Part shown: positions 8,124 to 16,889 of the stretch, piece by piece | Layout of the letters: every line of letters starts with the position of its first letter | How positions within the stretch are numbered: position 1 is the first letter of the stretch | NCBI RefSeq assembly: GCF_934560975.1 | Contig: NZ_CAKTFO010000012.1 | Span: forward strand, 17,528 to 81,527 | Direction: 5' to 3' | Origin: an uncultured Sphingomonas sp. | GTDB lineage: Bacteria; Pseudomonadota; Alphaproteobacteria; Sphingomonadales; Sphingomonadaceae | DNA: 64,000 nt | Translations under genes and position numbers: made by a program | The notes under the pieces: generated by a model | Told to the model about the DNA's origin: nothing | The model's input: the letters and a program-made list of their open reading frames with translations, nothing else | The model's database searches: none

Positions 8124-9842
8124 TTATTCCTTGACCACACGCGGCGACGCGCCGGCCGACGCCTGGGCATAAAGGCCGATCATGGTTCCCACGAAGCCGC
8201 CGGCCTTGCTGGTGGACAGGTTGGTGCCGTCCACGTCGCGCACCAGCGTTTGCCACTGCCCGGGCTTCACCGCAAAAGCGAAGTCGTACCGGCCGCCACG
8301 TGCATGGATGCGGAGTTCGATCGGCACCCCGGCGGGGACGCGCGCGCTGGCGATCGTGCGGCCGTCGACCGGCGCGTCCGTGCCGGCGCGACGCGCCACC
8401 CGCACCAGCGTCAGCCCACCCTTGCGGCCAAGCGCGACGGAGAGAAAGGCGTTGTCGTTCTGGATGGCGGCGATGCCGGCGGACTCGCCCTCCGCCGGAG
8501 CGAAGCGGACCATGGTGGAGATGGTCGCGTCGGCATGCTGCTGACGCCGCGCCCAGAGACTAGGCTGACCACCATCGCCGATCCGCGTGGGCCGCGCGTC
8601 CAGCACCAGCGCCCCGTGATCCATCCGCCACCAGTCGTTCGATCTGGGCGTGCGCATCGTCATCCACTGCAGCGGCAGGCGGGGACCGTCGAACTCCTCG
8701 CGTACGGTGAAGCTGCCGGTGAAAGGAACGGGCGATGCCGGGCCGGCGGGCAGGCGCGGGGCGGCGGCGATGGCAGGAATGGCGCGACCCTGGGGCAGGA
8801 TGGTGGGCCAGCCGTCGCGCCACGTCACCGGCAGCAGGAAGGTTTCCCGTCCGGTATTGTAGAGGTCGCCTTCGTAAGGCCGGGTCGCCAGGAACACCGC
8901 CCACCAGTTGCCATCGTCCAGCCTGACCAGATCGGCATGTCCCGCCGAGGTGATCGGGAATGGCCGCGCCGGATCGAGGCTCCGCTGGGTCAGGATCGGG
9001 TTCACGCCCGCCGGTGCCGGCATGTAGGGGCCGGTCACCGTTTCCGCCCGGAAGATGACCTGGCTGTGGTTGACGCTGGTGCCGCCCTCCGCCGCCGTCA
9101 GGTAGTAAAAGCCGTCCTTCTTGAAGATGTGCGGCCCTTCGATCCACACCGGCTTGGCGGCAAGGTCCACGCCGCCATTCACGATCTGGATCGGCTCACC
9201 CGCCGTCTTCAGCGCGTTGGCGTCAAACCGCTGCATCCAGATGGCGCGATGACCGGGATAGGTGTCCCCGCCCGCCGGCCCGCGATTGTTGACCAGCCAA
9301 GCCGTGCCGTCATCGTCGAAGAACAAGGATGGGTCGATGCCCTCCACATCCTTGATCCACACGGGATCGGACCATGGGCCTTTTGGATCGCGCGCGGTGA
9401 CGACGAAATTGCCGCCACAATCCACGCAGGTATTCACCACGTAGAAGGTGCCGTCATGATGCGCGATGGCGGGTGCGAACACGCCACGCGACATGCCGAG
9501 CCGTGCGAAATCGAGCTGGCGCGGCCGATCGATGACATTCCCGATCTGCCGCCAGTTCACCAGGTCGCGACTGCGCCAGATCGGGATACCGGGAAACCAG
9601 GAGAAGGTCGAATTGACCAGGTAGAAGTCCGAACCCACCTTGGTCACGCTGGGATCGGGATAGAAACCCGCCAGGATGGGGTTGCGATAGTGCCCGCCCG
9701 TGGCCTGAACGCCGGACTGCACGCCCTGATATTCGAACCAGTCGAAGCGCGCCTGATTGGCCGCCTCGACGGAGACGGCGAGGCACGATGCTGTCGCCGC
9801 CGCGCCCAGCATTACAAAAGATGAAATGCGTCCTCTCCGCAT
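8124..9842 (-). CDS. Secreted glycoside hydrolase family 43 (beta-xylosidase/arabinofuranosidase type)
   Basis: A 572-residue protein has a signal peptide (about 1-27, cut near VEA-AN). The five-bladed GH43 domain carries the base D63 in GFYPDPS, the pKa modulator in GIDPSLFFDDD, and the acid Glu in WIEGPHIF. FSWFPGIPI near the N-terminus is typical of the beta-xylosidase-like GH43 subgroup with a C-terminal lectin-fold domain (about 360-570 here). It diverges from the GH3 gene with a 93-base shared promoter region. With GH3 and GH97 it forms a plant- or oligosaccharide-degrading group; no TonB receptor or regulator is next to it. Confidence 0.92.
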   Translation of the reverse strand: MRRGRISSFVMLGAAATASCLAVSVEAANQARFDWFEYQGVQSGVQATGGHYRNPILAGFYPDPSVTKVGSDFYLVNSTFSWFPGIPIWRSRDLVNWRQIGNVIDRPRQLDFARLGMSRGVFAPAIAHHDGTFYVVNTCVDCGGNFVVTARDPKGPWSDPVWIKDVEGIDPSLFFDDDGTAWLVNNRGPAGGDTYPGHRAIWMQRFDANALKTAGEPIQIVNGGVDLAAKPVWIEGPHIFKKDGFYYLTAAEGGTSVNHSQVIFRAETVTGPYMPAPAGVNPILTQRSLDPARPFPITSAGHADLVRLDDGNWWAVFLATRPYEGDLYNTGRETFLLPVTWRDGWPTILPQGRAIPAIAAAPRLPAGPASPVPFTGSFTVREEFDGPRLPLQWMTMRTPRSNDWWRMDHGALVLDARPTRIGDGGQPSLWARRQQHADATISTMVRFAPAEGESAGIAAIQNDNAFLSVALGRKGGLTLVRVARRAGTDAPVDGRTIASARVPAGVPIELRIHARGGRYDFAFAVKPGQWQTLVRDVDGTNLSTSKAGGFVGTMIGLYAQASAGASPRVVKE

Positions 9843-9935
9843 CGCGTCATTGGCCTTCCAGGTAGCGTTCGGGCAGGTGAATGCTATGAGGATGCCGCCC
9901 ACGTAACAAGCGGGCGGGGATCGGAGAGAGAAAGC

Positions 9936-12380
9936 ATGAAGCGGATGGTGAAGCAGGCCCTGTTGTGCGGCGTCGCGGCGATGCTGGCAATTGGGCCGGT
10001 CATGGCGCAGGCCGGCGGCGGCGAGCGCGGGGTCGCCCATTCGCAGCTGTGGCCCACCGCCAAGAGCCAGGGCCTGGTCGATCCGCAGACCGAAGCGTTC
10101 GTTACCAAGCTGATGGCGAAGATGACGCTGGAGGAAAAGGTCGGCCAGATGGTGCAGGCGGATATCGCGTCGATCACGCCGGAGGACCTGCGCAAATACC
10201 CGCTGGGCAGCATCCTGGCGGGCGGCAGCTCCCCGCCGCTGGGCAGCCCCGACCGGGCGCCCGCATCGGCATGGCTCGCCACCACACGCGCCTTTGCCAA
10301 GGTCGCGCAGGAGAAGCAGCCCGGCCGTACCTATGTGCCGCTGATCTTCGGCATCGATGCGGTGCATGGCAACAGCAACATCGTCGGTGCTACCATCTTC
10401 CCGCACAATGTCGGCCTGGGTGCGATGCATGATCCTGCCCTGATGCAGAAGATCGGCCGCGCCACTGCCGTGGAGACGGCGGCGGCGGGCTGGGACTGGG
10501 CGTTCGGCCCGACCCTGACGGTGCCGCAGGACGAACGCTGGGGCCGCGCGTTCGAGGGCTATTCGGAAGATCCCAAGGTCGTCGCCTCCTATGCCGGGCC
10601 GATGGTGCAGGGCTTGCAGGGCGCGCCCGGCAAGGGCAGGATCCAGCAGGGTTATGTCGCGGCCAGCGCCAAGCACTTCCTGGGCGACGGCGGCACGATC
10701 GGCGGCGTGGACCAGGGCGACGCGGACATTCCCGAGCAGGACCTGATCGCCATTCACAATGCCGGCTACCCGCCTGCGATTGCGGCCGGCACGATGACCG
10801 TCATGGCGTCCTTCAGCAGCTGGCAGGGCGCCAAGATGCACGGCAACCGATCGCTGCTCACGGACGTGCTGAAGGGCCGCATGGGCTTTGACGGCTTCAT
10901 CGTCGGCGACTGGAACGCACATGCGCAGCTCGCCGGCTGCACCAACGCCAACTGCCCGGTCACCTTCAATGCGGGCCTGGATATGGCGATGGCCCCCGAT
11001 GGCTGGCGCGGCCTGTTCGACAATACGGTGGCGCAGGTGAAGGCGGGCCAGATTCCCATGGCGCGGGTGGACGACGCCGTCCGCCGCATCCTGCGCGTCA
11101 AGGCGAAGCTGGGCCTGTTCGACCCGGTGCGGCCTTATGCCGGCAAGCTGGAGCTGGTCGGCGCACCCGATCACCGCGCGGTCGCCCGAGAGGCGGTCGC
11201 CAACAGCCTGGTGCTGCTGAAGAACCAAGGCGTGCTGCCGGTGAAGGCGAGCGCCAACATCCTGGTGACCGGCCCGGCGGCCGACGATATCGGCCTGCAA
11301 TCCGGTGGCTGGACCCTGTCATGGCAGGGCGACGGCAACACAAACGCCGATTTCCCCGGCGCGACCTCCATCTATGCCGGCATCGCGGCCGCGATGAAGG
11401 CCGGCGGCGGTACCGCGACGCTGAGCCCGGACGGGCGCTTCACCAAGAAGCCCGACCTGGCGATCGTGGTGTTCGGGGAGCAGCCTTATGCCGAAATGCG
11501 GGGCGACATCCGGTCGCTGGAATTCCAGCCCGGCGACAAGGTGGCGCTGGAACAGCTGAAGGCGCTCAAGGCGCAGGGCATTCCGGTCGTGTCGGTGTTC
11601 CTGTCGGGCCGCCCGTTGTGGGTCAATCCGGAGATGAACCAGTCCGATGCGTTCGTCGCCGCCTGGCTGCCGGGCAGCGAAGGCGCGGGCGTCGCCGACG
11701 TGCTGATCGGGGATGCCGCCGGCAAGCCGCGCCGCGACTTTACCGGCACCCTCTCCTTCAGCTGGCCCAAGACGGCGGGGCAGTTCACGCTCAACCCGAA
11801 CGAGAAGGATTACGACCCGCTGTTCCGGCTGGGCTACGGCCTGACCTATGCCCGTGGCGGCAGCGTCCCCAAGCTGAGCGAAGTGTCCGGCGTGGACGCG
11901 AGCCTGGCCAATACCAGCACCTTCTTCGCCAAGGGCAAGGTGCCGGCCCCCTTCTCCTTCGCCACCGACAGCCGGGTGCAGCGCGCGCCCGTCGACAGCG
12001 CCACCCTGCAGGAAGGGGCCGTGCGCCTGACATGGCCGGCGGGGCAGCAGGCCACGATCCTGATCGGCGGCAAGGAGATGGACTATAGCCGCGAGACCAA
12101 CGCGGATATCCAGTTGCAGATGACCTACCGGGTCGATCAGGCGCCCGCCGCGCCGGTGCAGCTGCGGTTCGGAACCGGCAGCGTCAATGCCGGCCAGCTC
12201 TTCACGACCACCGGTCAGTGGCGGACGGTGAAGATCCCGCTGTCCTGCTTCAAGGCGGCGGGCGCGGACATGAGCAAGGTCAACACCCTGTTCGCCGCGA
12301 CCACGACCGGACCGTTCGCCATGTCGCTGTCCGACCTGCGGCTGGCCGCCGATCCCGCCGGATCGGTCTGCCCGAAGTAA
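9936..12380 (+). CDS. Secreted glycoside hydrolase family 3, exo-beta-glucosidase type
   Basis: An 814-residue protein has a signal peptide (about 1-25, AQA). The GH3 N-terminal barrel starts with KMTLEEKVGQMVQ. The nucleophile is D325 in IVGDWNAH, as in bacterial ExoP/barley exo-glucanase relatives. The GH3 C-terminal domain (about 420-625) is followed by a C-terminal carbohydrate-binding-like domain (about 650-810). The likely job is release of glucose from beta-glucans or cello-oligosaccharides. A GGAGAG ribosome site precedes the ATG. It is followed after 69-90 bases by GH97, with a weak stem-loop between them. Confidence 0.94.
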   Translation: MKRMVKQALLCGVAAMLAIGPVMAQAGGGERGVAHSQLWPTAKSQGLVDPQTEAFVTKLMAKMTLEEKVGQMVQADIASITPEDLRKYPLGSILAGGSSPPLGSPDRAPASAWLATTRAFAKVAQEKQPGRTYVPLIFGIDAVHGNSNIVGATIFPHNVGLGAMHDPALMQKIGRATAVETAAAGWDWAFGPTLTVPQDERWGRAFEGYSEDPKVVASYAGPMVQGLQGAPGKGRIQQGYVAASAKHFLGDGGTIGGVDQGDADIPEQDLIAIHNAGYPPAIAAGTMTVMASFSSWQGAKMHGNRSLLTDVLKGRMGFDGFIVGDWNAHAQLAGCTNANCPVTFNAGLDMAMAPDGWRGLFDNTVAQVKAGQIPMARVDDAVRRILRVKAKLGLFDPVRPYAGKLELVGAPDHRAVAREAVANSLVLLKNQGVLPVKASANILVTGPAADDIGLQSGGWTLSWQGDGNTNADFPGATSIYAGIAAAMKAGGGTATLSPDGRFTKKPDLAIVVFGEQPYAEMRGDIRSLEFQPGDKVALEQLKALKAQGIPVVSVFLSGRPLWVNPEMNQSDAFVAAWLPGSEGAGVADVLIGDAAGKPRRDFTGTLSFSWPKTAGQFTLNPNEKDYDPLFRLGYGLTYARGGSVPKLSEVSGVDASLANTSTFFAKGKVPAPFSFATDSRVQRAPVDSATLQEGAVRLTWPAGQQATILIGGKEMDYSRETNADIQLQMTYRVDQAPAAPVQLRFGTGSVNAGQLFTTTGQWRTVKIPLSCFKAAGADMSKVNTLFAATTTGPFAMSLSDLRLAADPAGSVCPK

Positions 12381-12392
12381 GCGGGGGATGCT

Positions 12393-12411
12393 GGCCCGAA
12401 CCGATCGGGCC
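12393..12411 (+). terminator. Small stem-loop between GH3 and GH97
   Basis: GGCCCGA (12393-12399) and TCGGGCC (12405-12411) form a perfect 7-bp stem with a 5-base loop just after the GH3 stop. No T tract follows, so it may only partly stop transcription or protect the 3' end, and the two genes may still be cotranscribed. Confidence 0.3.
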
Positions 12412-12470
12412 GGCGCCATCCGCCAGGGATAAGGCGGAGACAAGATATTATGCCAAGGGGGAGATGGATC

Positions 12471-14477
12471 GTGAAATCCGGACTGCGCAACCTGTCGTTG
12501 CTTCTGATCGCCTGCTCAAGCGCCCGCGCGCTGGCGGCCGACCCGGCGATCACCTCTCCCGATGGCAAGGTCAGCATCGCCGCGTCGCTGAATGCGCAGG
12601 GTGCCCTCACCTACCGCGTCGATTATGCCGGTGCGGCCGTGATCGCCCCCTCGCCGGTCGGTCTCCGCATGACCGACCCGGCCAATCCCGGCGATACCTA
12701 TTCGGGTCGGCTGATGACCGGGATGTCCATCCTCTCTTCCGAACGGCGAAGCGGGCAGGATCGGTATGCGCCGGCGCATGGCACCGCGTCGCAGGTGGCG
12801 GATCGTTATGCAGAGTTGGTGGTCCACGCCCAGGAAACGGCAGGTGCCCGGCGCAGGCTCGACCTGATCCTGCGCGCCTATGACCAGGGCGCCGCCTTCC
12901 GCATGGTCGTGCCGCAACAGCCCGGCGTGCAGCAGGTCAACATCATCGAGGAAGAGACCAGCTTCGCCTTTCCGCGCGATTATACCTGTCTCGGGCTCAA
13001 CATCGGCCGGATCGAGAACAGCCATGAAGGCGAGTTCGACTGGACCGCCGCGCACCTCATCCGCAACCACAACCGCTACGATTTGCCCCTCGTATGCCGG
13101 ACGGGTCCGACCGGCGCCGCCTTCGCCCTGACCGAGAGCGACCTGAAGAATTATTCGGGAGCCTATCTTTCTGGGCTGGAGAATGGGACACTCGGCGTCG
13201 CGGTGCGGCTGACGCCCCGCCACGATGACTCCGCGCTGTCCGTTTCGACCCCGATGGGCGCCGATGGCGTACGGACCCCATGGCGCGTGGTCATGCTGGC
13301 GGACCGCCCCGAAACGCTGATCGAATCGCGCCTGGTGGAGAACCTGGCGGCACCGAGCGTCATCGCCGACACACGCTGGATCAAGCCGGGCAAGGCGTCG
13401 TGGGACTGGTGGTCGGGCCCGCTGATCCCGGGTGTGGACAATCCGCCACATGACGACGCCACCTACAAATTGTTCATCGACTTCGCGGCCCGCTTCGGCC
13501 TGCCCTATACGTTGATCGACGAGGGATGGGCCAAGGGCGCGGGCGGCGGCGGCACGGTTCGCCCCGGCAGCGACATCACCCAGACCGCACCGGGCGTCGA
13601 TATGCCGGGCCTGATCGCTTATGCGAAGAAGAAGGGCGTCGACCTCTGGCTGTGGGCCAATTGGAAGGAGATCGACCGTCAGATGGACGAGGCCCTGCCC
13701 CTCTACGAAAAATGGGGCATCAAGGGCATCAAGGTCGACTTCATGGACCGCCAGGATCAACAGATGGTGGACTTCTACCATCGCCTGCTGGGGAAAGCCG
13801 CGCAGCACCACCTGATGGTCAATCTGCATGGCGCCTATGTACCGCGCGGGCTGGATCGCACCTTTCCCAATTTCATGACGCAGGAAGGCGTGCTGGGCGC
13901 GGAGTATAACAAGTGGACCTATCGGATCACCGCCAGCCACAATGTCCACCTGGCCTATTCCCGCGCGCTGCTGGGGCCGATGGATTATACGCCGGGTGGC
14001 TTCCGCAACGTCACACCGCAAGCGTTCAGCCCGCACGTCGTCGGTCCGCAGGTGATGACCACGCGCGCGCACCAGCTGGCGATGTACGTCGTCTATCCCA
14101 GCCCGGTAGCGACGCTGGCCGATGCACCAACGGCCTATGAGGGGGCGGACGGCAAGCCGGTGCCCGGCACCGACTTCCTGAAAGTCGTGCCGACCACCTG
14201 GGATGAAACCCGCGCGCTGGGTGGCGAATTCGGCAAATATATCGTGGTGGCGCGCCGCTCCGGCAAACGCTGGTTCATCGGCGCGTTGAACGATGAAGAC
14301 GCGCGGACGGTGCCGGTGCCGCTGGCGGCGCTCGGCTCCGGCAGCTGGAAGGCTAGGCGTTGGACCGATGGCAACGGTCCGGCGGATGTCTCTGTCGGCA
14401 CGAGCGACGTCGACGGCACCCTGAACCTGCCGCTGACCGCAAGTGGTGGAGCCACACTGATCCTCGAACGACGCTGA
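12471..14477 (+). CDS. Secreted glycoside hydrolase family 97 (alpha-glucosidase/alpha-galactosidase)
   Basis: The protein is 668 residues from GTG 12471, which has AAGGGGGAG seven bases upstream; an ATG at 12450 is the alternative start. A signal peptide (ARALAA) is followed by the GH97 N-terminal beta-sandwich, the catalytic barrel and a C-terminal domain. Family marks are NSHEGEFD, DEGW, IKGIKVDFMDRQDQQMVDFY and MTQEGVLGAEYNKW. From memory, the Asp in KVDF marks the retaining branch, often alpha-galactosidase, while the SusB-type inverting branch has Gly there. That branch call is inference. It is the second gene of the GH3-GH97 unit. Confidence 0.92.
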   Translation: MKSGLRNLSLLLIACSSARALAADPAITSPDGKVSIAASLNAQGALTYRVDYAGAAVIAPSPVGLRMTDPANPGDTYSGRLMTGMSILSSERRSGQDRYAPAHGTASQVADRYAELVVHAQETAGARRRLDLILRAYDQGAAFRMVVPQQPGVQQVNIIEEETSFAFPRDYTCLGLNIGRIENSHEGEFDWTAAHLIRNHNRYDLPLVCRTGPTGAAFALTESDLKNYSGAYLSGLENGTLGVAVRLTPRHDDSALSVSTPMGADGVRTPWRVVMLADRPETLIESRLVENLAAPSVIADTRWIKPGKASWDWWSGPLIPGVDNPPHDDATYKLFIDFAARFGLPYTLIDEGWAKGAGGGGTVRPGSDITQTAPGVDMPGLIAYAKKKGVDLWLWANWKEIDRQMDEALPLYEKWGIKGIKVDFMDRQDQQMVDFYHRLLGKAAQHHLMVNLHGAYVPRGLDRTFPNFMTQEGVLGAEYNKWTYRITASHNVHLAYSRALLGPMDYTPGGFRNVTPQAFSPHVVGPQVMTTRAHQLAMYVVYPSPVATLADAPTAYEGADGKPVPGTDFLKVVPTTWDETRALGGEFGKYIVVARRSGKRWFIGALNDEDARTVPVPLAALGSGSWKARRWTDGNGPADVSVGTSDVDGTLNLPLTASGGATLILERR

Positions 14478-14491
14478 TCGGTCAGGCGTTA

Positions 14492-14514
14492 CGCCCGGCC
14501 GCAACGACCGGGCG
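14492..14514. terminator. Stem-loop between convergent GH97 and msrA
   Basis: CGCCCGG (14492-14498) pairs with CCGGGCG (14508-14514) around a 9-base loop. It sits in the 45-base gap between the GH97 stop and the msrA stop, the expected place of a shared terminator. No T run is obvious. Confidence 0.4.
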
Positions 14515-14522
14515 CATGTCGA

Positions 14523-15068
14523 TCATTGTGCCGGCGCGGCCTTCAGCTGCGCGGCATAGCTCTTGCGGAACTTGGCGAGCTTCGGCGCGACCACGGCCTG
14601 GCAGTAGGGATTGGAGGCGCCCTCCCGCGCGAAATATTCCTGATGGTAGTCCTCGGCAGGGTACCAGGGCGCATCGGGCTCGATCGTGGTGACGATCGGC
14701 CTGTCGCTCTCGGCCTGTGCTCGCGCGATCGCCGCTTGCGCTTCCGCCTCCTGCTCGGGCGAGTTCGGGAAGATCGCCGAACGATATTGCGGCCCGACAT
14801 CGTTGCCCTGGCGGTTGAGCTGGGTCGCGTCGTGCACCGCAAAGAATATGTCCAGCAGGTCGCCATAGCCGATCACGTCGGCATCGAAGCGGATCCGGAT
14901 GGCCTCGGCGTGGCCGGTGTCGCCACCGCAGACCTGGCGATAGGTGGGGTTCACCACCTGCCCCCCGATATAGCCGCTCTCCACGGACGACACGCCGACC
15001 AGATCGTCGAACACCGCTTCCACGCACCAAAAGCATCCGCCCGCAAGCGTCGCGACCTGTTCCGCCAT
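14523..15068 (-). CDS. msrA: Peptide-methionine (S)-S-oxide reductase MsrA
   Basis: A 181-residue enzyme repairs oxidised methionine. The catalytic motif GGCFWC gives nucleophile C12. Other family signs are [24 protein letters not shown], the YRSAIF region and YHQEYF. No signal peptide is seen, so it is cytoplasmic; no MsrB domain is fused. An AAGGAGATCG site precedes the ATG. It diverges from ugd with a 116-base gap. Confidence 0.96.
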   Translation of the reverse strand: MAEQVATLAGGCFWCVEAVFDDLVGVSSVESGYIGGQVVNPTYRQVCGGDTGHAEAIRIRFDADVIGYGDLLDIFFAVHDATQLNRQGNDVGPQYRSAIFPNSPEQEAEAQAAIARAQAESDRPIVTTIEPDAPWYPAEDYHQEYFAREGASNPYCQAVVAPKLAKFRKSYAAQLKAAPAQ

Positions 15069-15184
15069 TCTCGATCTCCTTGGATGGCGGAAACATGGGT
15101 TGGGTCGACGTTGCCGACAAGGGTTGCAATCTGGTAACGATTTCGCTCTTGCACAAAGATCATCCCTTGGAGACTGGACTACCC

Positions 15185-16561
15185 ATGCGCATCACCGTGA
15201 TCGGCACCGGTTATGTCGGCCTCGTATCGGGGGCATGCTTTGCCGAGATCGGACATGAGGTCCGGTGCGTCGACAAGGTCGAAGCCAAGATCGAGGCGCT
15301 GCTCCGGGGCGAAATGCCGATCTACGAGCCCGGCCTGGACGCGCTGGTGGCGCGCAACGTCGAAGCCGGCCGGCTGTCCTTCTCCACCGACCTTGTCCCG
15401 GCGCTGGAGGGCGCGGAAGCGGTGTTCATTGCGGTCGGCACCCCGTCTCGCAAGACCGACGGCCATGCCGACCTGAGCTATGTCTACGGCGCGGCACGCG
15501 AGATTGCGGCGGCGGCGACGCAGCGGCTGGTCATTGTCACCAAGTCCACCGTGCCGGTGGGCACCGGCGACGAGATCGAGCGGATCATCGCGGAGGTCGC
15601 TCCAGACGCGCAGATCGATGTCGCATCCAATCCCGAATTCCTGCGCGAAGGTGCCGCGATCGGTGACTTCATGCAGCCCGATCGCGTCGTGATCGGCACC
15701 CAGACGGACCATGCCCACCAGGTGCTGCACGACATCTACCTGCCGATCGAGCAGCAGGGCGCGCCCTTGCTGTTCACCGCCCGCCGCACCAGCGAGTTGA
15801 TCAAATATGCGGCCAATGCGTTCCTTTCGATCAAGATCACCTTCATCAACGAGATTGCCGATCTGTGCGAAGCAGTCGGCGCGGACGTGCGCGACGTGTC
15901 GCGCGGCATCGGCCTGGACAACCGCATCGGCACCAAGTTCCTGAATGCAGGCCCGGGCTATGGCGGCTCTTGCTTCCCCAAGGACACGCTGGCGCTGCTG
16001 AAGACGGCCGAGGACTTCCAATCGCCGATCCGCGTGGTCGACGCGGTCGTTCATGTGAACGAGACGCGCAAGCGCGCCATGGGCCGCAAGGTGATCCGCG
16101 CCATGGGCGGCAACGTCCGTGGCAAGATCGCAACGGTGCTGGGCCTGACCTTCAAGCCCGACACGGACGACATGCGGGAGGCCCCATCCCTTTCCATCAT
16201 CCAGGCGCTGCAAGATGCGGGCGTGCACGTCCGCGCGCATGATCCAGAAGGTGTGGAGCAAGCCCGGACCATGCTGAAGGGCGTGGAATTCGTCGACGAT
16301 CCCTATGGCGCGGCGGATGGCGCGCATGCTGTGGTGATCGTGACCGAATGGGATGTCTACAAGTCGCTGGACCTCTCCGTCATTGCGGAATCGATGGCGC
16401 AGAAGGTGCTGGTGGACCTCCGCAACATCTATTCGGAGGCAGACGCTCAGGCGGCCGGGCTCGCCTACACCGCGGTAGGACGCGTGGCCAATGGCGCGGC
16501 TCCGTCCATGGACGCTACGGCGGCCAACGATCAGCCGGCACAGACCCGAGCAATCGCGTAA
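15185..16561 (+). CDS. ugd: UDP-glucose 6-dehydrogenase
   Basis: A 458-residue enzyme makes UDP-glucuronate from UDP-glucose with 2 NAD+. GTGYVGL lies at 7-13 (Rossmann loop) and the catalytic C263 is in GGSCFPKD. The end has a low-complexity tail. In sphingans glucuronate is a backbone sugar, and this gene opens the EPS region, so an EPS precursor role is likely; LPS core use is also possible. The start ATG at 15185 begins MRITVIG, matching the family start. Confidence 0.96.
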   Translation: MRITVIGTGYVGLVSGACFAEIGHEVRCVDKVEAKIEALLRGEMPIYEPGLDALVARNVEAGRLSFSTDLVPALEGAEAVFIAVGTPSRKTDGHADLSYVYGAAREIAAAATQRLVIVTKSTVPVGTGDEIERIIAEVAPDAQIDVASNPEFLREGAAIGDFMQPDRVVIGTQTDHAHQVLHDIYLPIEQQGAPLLFTARRTSELIKYAANAFLSIKITFINEIADLCEAVGADVRDVSRGIGLDNRIGTKFLNAGPGYGGSCFPKDTLALLKTAEDFQSPIRVVDAVVHVNETRKRAMGRKVIRAMGGNVRGKIATVLGLTFKPDTDDMREAPSLSIIQALQDAGVHVRAHDPEGVEQARTMLKGVEFVDDPYGAADGAHAVVIVTEWDVYKSLDLSVIAESMAQKVLVDLRNIYSEADAQAAGLAYTAVGRVANGAAPSMDATAANDQPAQTRAIA

Positions 16562-16889
16562 CGTCGCGTCATTTTGCCGATCCGCCGCCGGGTTCGCCGC
16601 ATCATGGCTGGCGGCACGGCGGCGTTGTGGCTGACCAAGCGCACGTACCGGGAATCGGGCGACAGCTTCAACATGCCGGGCAAACCTGTCGCGGGGATCT
16701 GCCGGCGGGCAGCACCACTTTCCGCATCAAAGACGTGGCTTGCGGCGATGGCAGAGCCCTGAACAGGCGACGGTCAATTAAGGAATCCTATAGACTTGTA
16801 GTTTGCTCATTAACCATGCCCCTAAGGGGAGTAGAGCGAAGTCACATGTAGAGCCTGCACCAACAGATCCTTTTGCTGGAAGGTGCAGC
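16562..16889. other. 328-base gap before the RTX glycosidase gene: probable promoter region, no gene seen
   Basis: No convincing coding frame was found. An 11-base perfect inverted repeat CCCCTAAGGGG lies at 16819-16829, right after TTAACCAT at 16810-16817. TTAACC resembles a half-site of the cell-cycle regulator CtrA; a second TTAAGG lies near 16779. A TATAGA at 16789-16794 could be a -10 box, but no good -35 was found. Any regulation is inferred. Confidence 0.35.

Noticed and set aside
8124..11300. A minus-strand open frame of about 1058 codons reaching through the GH3 region
   Set aside because: Only its last 572 codons are the GH43 gene, with a signal peptide at its own ATG. The rest is antisense to GH3, has no domain and is an effect of high GC content.
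12516..14504. Antisense open frame of about 660 codons over GH97
   Set aside because: No motif, no ribosome site, and fully explained as a shadow of GH97.
16574..16762. Short plus-strand frame of about 62 codons in the gap after ugd
   Set aside because: No ribosome site, no motif, odd composition; the gap fits a promoter region better.
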